From contig JBBDIT010000078.1 in assembly GCA_040880285.1 (NCBI GenBank), positions 1-63,532 of the forward strand: a stretch of DNA of 63,532 nucleotides, written 5' to 3'. Positions 59,617 to 63,532 of the stretch are shown one piece after another (the stretch's first letter is position 1; each line of letters opens with the position of its first letter). The notes under the pieces were generated by a model that saw only the letters and a list, made by a program, of their open reading frames with translations, had not been told where the DNA came from and searched no databases. The DNA is from JANQJA01 sp040880285. Lineage in GTDB: Bacteria; Pseudomonadota; Gammaproteobacteria; Pseudomonadales; Azotimanducaceae. The position numbers and the translations under genes are program-made.

Positions 59617-60171
59617 ATGGAACGTATCTACCAGTTAATCAAGGTCATAACATTCGTCATCTGTTCATTTGGTTTGGCGAATTCTATTCTGGCGGACGCC
59701 GATCCAGCGAAATTAACGGACACGCTGGACTCAGCGAATCGCCTTTTCCGCCAGTATCACGCATGCATCATTGACAACAAGTCTAATTGCGATGCAGCAC
59801 GAAAGGCCATAGAGGCAAGACTAGGGGAACAACTTGGTACCCGGGTCGTGGATGCACTTGAAAAAGCTGAGGCAGCGGGAGCGTCAGCAAGACCAAACCA
59901 CGCGTTTGCGGAAGAAACGCAAAATATTGCCGAACTCCGACAGACGATACCTCAAAACGGTCCGAATCAAGCAGTACGCGACTATTTGGTGTGCGTAACC
60001 GGGCAAGCAATCTACAGGTCAAACCTCGAAGCGGCCAAGGACCAATGTGAAACTGAGAGAGCGGCACTGGCTGGATACCTGCCACAGTCCTTTGTCAAAC
60101 CAGTGTTGGGGAAGGCCGACGCCATTCTAATGGCTCATTGGCGTCGCGCGTCAAGCGGTGGGGTTAAATAA
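59617..60171 (+). CDS. Exported hypothetical protein of the cassette
   Basis: A 184-residue protein with a signal peptide (MERIYQLIKVITFVICSFGL, about 1-26) and a helical, charged mature part containing four cysteines (two near CIIDNKSNCD, then CVTG and CETE) that may pair. I do not recognise the family. ATG 59617 is chosen because the signal peptide starts there and GGAGGG lies upstream; the frame opens further back at 59476. Its TAA overlaps the next ATG (TAATG), so the genes are coupled. Confidence 0.7.
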   Translation: MERIYQLIKVITFVICSFGLANSILADADPAKLTDTLDSANRLFRQYHACIIDNKSNCDAARKAIEARLGEQLGTRVVDALEKAEAAGASARPNHAFAEETQNIAELRQTIPQNGPNQAVRDYLVCVTGQAIYRSNLEAAKDQCETERAALAGYLPQSFVKPVLGKADAILMAHWRRASSGGVK

Positions 60172-61847
60172 TGAGGATTCTAACGTTGTTAGCTCTTCTA
60201 TTATTCACCTGCCACGTATCAGCCCTGATCACGGGCCCAACCTCATCAAGTGCTGAATTTACGCTGTCTTTCTCACCCGAGGGTAGTCTCGGATGGCTGG
60301 TGGATTTGGATACTAATCAAACCTATTACGTCAGCCCAGTCATCTTCAACAAGCCAAGCGGAACATACGGTTTTGAAGAACATTCTTGCATTATTGAGCC
60401 GGAGATCGGTATTAACTATTGTTGGGTGACAGACACGCACACAGTTACCGTTTCTACGGGTTCGCAACCGCCTTCCGGTTCGGCGGAACATGTCGTTACC
60501 ACGGGAGATTATAATTCCGATGGAATCACCGATGCCGCAGTGGTCGCCAAGAACTCTAACAATCGCCTCATAAACGACTTCATTATGCGGGGATTAGGTA
60601 GTGGAACTTTCGCAGTGGTGACGAACCCGACCAGCGGGCAGATTAGTGCTGCGCGCCTTTGGCCACAATCAACCGCAACAGCGAAAGTAGCGGATCTTAG
60701 TCTCGACGGATACTATGACGTGGTCATTACGAACTTTAATCAGGCGATTCCAGGCGCCCAAGAACACGTTGTTTGGAGCCAGGGAAGTTCATATGGGCAC
60801 CCGTCTACTGCCGTCGGATTCAACACGAACAGGACGAACTTCCTACAAGAATATTCGCTGTCTCAAGCCGACCCGCATTACTACGACAATGCGACCTATC
60901 AGGTATGCGTCTCGTATACCGGCTTCTACGTCGTATTGACTTATGTATCTGTTCCTGGCTGGTACCTTGACAGCTATTTGAACTGGATTTACATAAGCCA
61001 ACCTGGATTTTACTATCTGGCGGTTTATTTGACGGCAGGCAGCTGTTATGAGGTGCTGGACAGCTCGGTAGTTTCTTCAGTTGAGGCCTATATCGTAGAT
61101 TCCGCCTGGTCAACTCTTGAGCAAAACAGAGGCGATAGCAATGCACTGGAAGAAATCAGAAACGTGGTCTATGACGTACTGAACGTTCAAATCGGCCGGG
61201 ATCCAAATCCCACCATTACAGAGATCTGGATAGCCATACTACACTTGTGTGACGGATTGGGAGCTGACGAGTGTAATCTGAATTTTAACGAGGAACTTGA
61301 CGCTGGCATCAGCAACGGCGGAAGTTGTTTGGCCCAATATTTGGTGGGACTGACACCCTCCTCTGTCAGCAGCAGTAACTTTTTTGCAGACGAAGTGCCT
61401 CACGGAAACACTCAAAACTTTGCATTGACAAGCCTCCAGCGAACCTACAGCCAAGGTAATTCAGACTCTCATCGCTCCGCGTTCTGGAACAACCGATGGA
61501 GTATTAGCAAGGATCCACTGGGGCCACTGGGTGTTGACGTTGTTCGCAACGCCTTTATGCTGGGGTGCCTCGCCAATCAACGAGTTCTTGCGTATGGCGC
61601 ACAGCAAGGTGAAGATGTTAATTTAACAGACTTGGGTGTGCAGATAATGAGGGGACACGCCAATTCGGTCGACCTTGATAATGATGGCTTTATTGGTAAG
61701 TTAAGCGCAGAACAAGTGGCGCAGTATCACTTCGACGCATTTGTACAATACAATTTGCCCAGAAGGGCATTCGGCGGATCACCAATGAGCGGCAGCACAG
61801 CCGAAGCCGCGCGCACGAAATTCATATGGTGTCCCAGTTGCGAATAG
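60171..61847 (+). CDS. Large exported protein with FG-GAP-like and EF-hand-like motifs
   Basis: A 558-residue secreted protein. The signal peptide (about 1-19, MRILTLLALLLFTCHVSA) precedes a beta-rich part with two FG-GAP/VCBS-like Ca sites, GDYNSDGITDAAVVAKNSNN (about 113-132) and VADLSLDGYYDVVITNF. A Tyr-rich aromatic stretch covers about 225-310. The C-terminal half has a helical region and an EF-hand-like DLDNDGFIGKL (about 505-515). It ends in CPSC. Calcium binding and surface or periplasmic location are inferred; enzymatic activity is not evident. It overlaps the next gene by 22 bases. Confidence 0.75.
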   Translation: MRILTLLALLLFTCHVSALITGPTSSSAEFTLSFSPEGSLGWLVDLDTNQTYYVSPVIFNKPSGTYGFEEHSCIIEPEIGINYCWVTDTHTVTVSTGSQPPSGSAEHVVTTGDYNSDGITDAAVVAKNSNNRLINDFIMRGLGSGTFAVVTNPTSGQISAARLWPQSTATAKVADLSLDGYYDVVITNFNQAIPGAQEHVVWSQGSSYGHPSTAVGFNTNRTNFLQEYSLSQADPHYYDNATYQVCVSYTGFYVVLTYVSVPGWYLDSYLNWIYISQPGFYYLAVYLTAGSCYEVLDSSVVSSVEAYIVDSAWSTLEQNRGDSNALEEIRNVVYDVLNVQIGRDPNPTITEIWIAILHLCDGLGADECNLNFNEELDAGISNGGSCLAQYLVGLTPSSVSSSNFFADEVPHGNTQNFALTSLQRTYSQGNSDSHRSAFWNNRWSISKDPLGPLGVDVVRNAFMLGCLANQRVLAYGAQQGEDVNLTDLGVQIMRGHANSVDLDNDGFIGKLSAEQVAQYHFDAFVQYNLPRRAFGGSPMSGSTAEAARTKFIWCPSCE

Positions 61848-62554
61848 TTCTGCTACTCGCTGTATTGCTGAGTGTTACCGCCCGGGGGCAGGAGCCTCCG
61901 GGCCGCAGGGTGTATAACACGGTCATAGGCGAATACACCATTGCAGTGCCCGAGGACCATCTTATGGGAAGTTTGCCCCCCTCATATATGGCCGCGAACA
62001 CTGACGAGGACACCTCGAGTGTTATCGTCTTCTTTTCGGGGGCGTGGCTGGCCGCACATATAGACTGGTATCAGCCCGTTCTCAACAATGCACTACAGGG
62101 CGTTTCAGTATTGATTTACTTTGGCCACAATGAGGAAATGCGCGAAAACAAAGCGAAGAAAGCCCGTGCTCTGTGGAAGGGGGAGCATCCGTTTGCTGAC
62201 CGTGTAGTCACTAATGACACGGACGCAAATACGGGGCTTTACATCATCAGGATGACACCCAATGAAGATGCAGTCTGGCAGCAATGGCAACTGGTGCCCT
62301 ATTTGCCCGACCGTTCAAAGCCTTTCCCTGGAAATTTCTGGGACCCTCTGTTCTGCAGTCGTGACCACCCACCGCCTATCATCAAGGATGCAAAGCCCTA
62401 CACTACGTGCACGCCACGTACGGAGGTCAACGAAGACATCGCGTTCGAGTTCAGCATCAGGAGTGAAAACCTGCGCATCAAGGACAACATCACATCCTAT
62501 CTCGCGGCAGAAATCGCTCAATGGATAATCAGCAGGCCTGGCGATGATGATTAG
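61826..62554 (+). CDS. Exported hypothetical protein, cassette paralogue A
   Basis: A 242-residue protein with a signal peptide (MVSQLRIVLLLAVLLSVTAR, cleavage near GQE). The mature part has VIGEYTIAVPEDHL near the start and VNEDIAFEFSIRSENL ... AAEIAQWI near the end, with a Cys pair (PLFCSRD and TTCTPR). It is resembled by the next gene, suggesting duplication. Family unknown. The start overlaps the preceding gene by 22 bases and the stop overlaps the next by 11. Confidence 0.68.
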   Translation: MVSQLRIVLLLAVLLSVTARGQEPPGRRVYNTVIGEYTIAVPEDHLMGSLPPSYMAANTDEDTSSVIVFFSGAWLAAHIDWYQPVLNNALQGVSVLIYFGHNEEMRENKAKKARALWKGEHPFADRVVTNDTDANTGLYIIRMTPNEDAVWQQWQLVPYLPDRSKPFPGNFWDPLFCSRDHPPPIIKDAKPYTTCTPRTEVNEDIAFEFSIRSENLRIKDNITSYLAAEIAQWIISRPGDDD

Positions 62555-62626
62555 CGCCAAGTGGCTGATAGTGAGCCTGGTCACCGCGATACTCTGCGTT
62601 TCTTGCGGGAATGAAATGTCCACAGA
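62516..62626. repeat. Imperfect direct repeat of 59271-59380
   Basis: The junction between paralogue A and the lipoprotein gene is duplicated at 59271-59380 in the same orientation with only scattered substitutions and one three-base indel. It marks the repeat unit of the tandem array. Confidence 0.85.
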
Positions 62627-63098
62627 GCAAGTACCGCGCGAAAAGCCCCCCATCCAATTCATAACGATCCACGGCACGTTCATGGTGCCTCGACAATTTG
62701 CACCCATCAATGTCTGGCGTACCATGAATCATGAACCCTACAGCACAAATTACTTCACGACACGTATTCCGGCTGACTATTTGAGCACGCAGATCGACGG
62801 TTATGCCGCCAACCTGAACTTTGTCACCCAGGACATGCTTGTCGTGGTGGAAGCACTCACGCCAACCAGACGGCGTGAACGTCGTGCGGACCTGAGAGAA
62901 GTCTGCATTATCGCCGATCACGACCTGGAACCTCGGTCAATTCCCTACAAGCGTTGCGAATACCAGGATCTTGTTGATGAGCACTTTGCAGTCGAATTCT
63001 GGCTCAACGACGACAACACGCATTTCGTCGAAGAATCAAGACGTCTGGTTCGTGTCCTGTTGAACCAATGGAAACCGCAGGAGGAAGCATCCCGGTGA
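62544..63098 (+). CDS. Lipoprotein, cassette paralogue B
   Basis: A 184-residue lipoprotein with signal MMISAKWLIVSLVTAILCVS followed by Cys (lipobox LCVSC). The mature chain has YFTTRIPADYL and VDEHFAVEFWLNDDN ... LVRVLLNQW, aligning in order and spacing with IAVPEDHL and VNEDIAFEFSIRSEN ... EIAQW of paralogue A, and also shares the two-Cys arrangement (REVCII and KRCEYQ). ATG 62544 is conserved in the truncated copy at 59299, supporting this start. Function unknown. Confidence 0.7.
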   Translation: MMISAKWLIVSLVTAILCVSCGNEMSTEQVPREKPPIQFITIHGTFMVPRQFAPINVWRTMNHEPYSTNYFTTRIPADYLSTQIDGYAANLNFVTQDMLVVVEALTPTRRRERRADLREVCIIADHDLEPRSIPYKRCEYQDLVDEHFAVEFWLNDDNTHFVEESRRLVRVLLNQWKPQEEASR

Positions 63099-63395
63099 AT
63101 CACGGGACAGACAACTCCGCCGCCCCTGCTCGGCCAGCAATGGCCCCCAAATACCTGCTCCTGCTTCAGCTCGAACTTGCCCGCCGGGGATAGATACCGT
63201 CTTTGATGTCAAACAATATTGCAATCGTTTTTCGAAGATTTTTTTGGGCTGAGTTTTCCTACCGGGCGCGACAACACCCCCGGAAGTGATCGTGCATTAT
63301 TCCCGGGTTGAGTGATACAGCGATTGCCTGCGCGGATTGGCTGGAGTCAGGAAACCGCGTAGGTGAATATCTTTAGTTCCTCCCGCTATGATGTG
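63099..63395. other. Spacer right of the cassette
   Basis: About 300 bases without a recognisable gene. There is no clear terminator for the cassette; a T-rich stretch at 63235-63247 lacks a strong stem. Confidence 0.35.
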
Positions 63396-63479
63396 CTATT
63401 CGATGGTTGCCTGGGCCGTGTATGGTTGCTGGTGCTTCAGGACGCCGTAGCAAATGTGGACCAGTTTGCGCATGGCGGC
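63396..63479 (-). pseudogene. IS110-family transposase, C-terminal remnant
   Basis: Minus-strand AAMRKLVHICYGVLKHQQPY then TAQATIE and stop resembles the very end of IS110/IS116/IS902 transposases (AA.RKLLHI.YGVLK...P). Only 27 codons remain. Confidence 0.6.
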
Positions 63480-63532
63480 ACCGGTCCACCACACTTTTCG
63501 CATTTCTCGATATCGATGACAAACACGCGCTT
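63480..63532 (-). pseudogene. IS91-family transposase fragment at right edge
   Basis: Minus-strand KRVFVIDIEKCEKCGGPV is the LKRVF-x-ID / CxxC zinc region of an IS91 transposase and continues beyond the window. It is fused directly to the IS110 tail at 63479, so this IS91 copy lost its own C-terminus. Confidence 0.75.

Noticed and set aside
1..63532. CRISPR array, prophage or tRNA genes
   Set aside because: No regularly spaced short repeats, no phage structural genes and no cloverleaf-like sequence with a CCA-type end were seen when reading both strands.

Overview
The window reads as chromosome of a Gammaproteobacterium. The block argH / algZ-algR / hemC-hemD-hemX-hemY has the order familiar from Pseudomonas-type genomes, and frdABCD, trxA-rho, csrA, KdkA-type LPS kinase and a decahaem outer-membrane conduit all fit that class. 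I cannot name a genus. Most genes have moderate GC, but the RND efflux pair (about 4.1-8.6 kb) is visibly GC-richer. No rRNA, tRNA or CRISPR array was found.

Left flank (1-11 kb): accessory DNA. Two remnants of an IS91-type transposase bracket an alpha/beta-hydrolase-LuxR regulator and an MddA-like methanethiol S-methyltransferase. A panD scrap and a PhyH-type dioxygenase follow. A 6.07-kb segment with an RND efflux pump plus gene debris (MgtE, DUF4010) is flanked by a perfect 160-bp direct repeat. One copy is the 5' end of the dioxygenase gene; the other ends just before an EamA transporter gene. Removing the segment restores a simple divergent gene pair.

Respiratory region (14-33 kb): the centrepiece. 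On the minus strand, a periplasmic decahaem MtrA/DmsE-type cytochrome, an MtrB/PioB-type porin and a decahaem OmcA/MtrC lipoprotein form one unit that ends at a strong intrinsic terminator. A second unit follows: a CymA-like NapC/NirT tetrahaem quinol dehydrogenase, an ethylbenzene-dehydrogenase-type cytochrome, a membrane-anchored GAF protein, an NhaD antiporter, a methyltransferase, DUF6394 and a K+ channel. Together these encode a complete inner-membrane-to-cell-surface electron route. A perfect FNR box lies between mtrA and a divergent tonB, and weaker FNR-like sites precede cymA and frdABCD. This suggests an oxygen-controlled programme joining fumarate respiration and extracellular electron transfer.

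Housekeeping region (33-48.5 kb): a TetR / ferritin-like / LLM oxidoreductase operon faces hemB across two copies of a palindromic operator, one of them overlapping the predicted hemB -35 element. Then come trxA, rho, a flavin reductase, hemY-hemX-hemD-hemC, algR, algZ, argH and a dihaem cytochrome c.

Envelope region (48.6-56 kb): FkbM methyltransferase, KdkA-type kinase, three glycosyltransferases and a UDP-sugar epimerase, probably for LPS core or O-antigen, then an oligopeptide ABC permease pair whose dppB is cut short by a tyrosine-recombinase element.

Right flank (56-63.5 kb): mobile debris (frameshifted integrase, fatty-acid desaturase relic, tandem IS91 pieces, an IS91/IS110 junction). 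It surrounds csrA and an unrecognised four-gene cassette of exported proteins that includes tandem paralogues and a truncated third copy.
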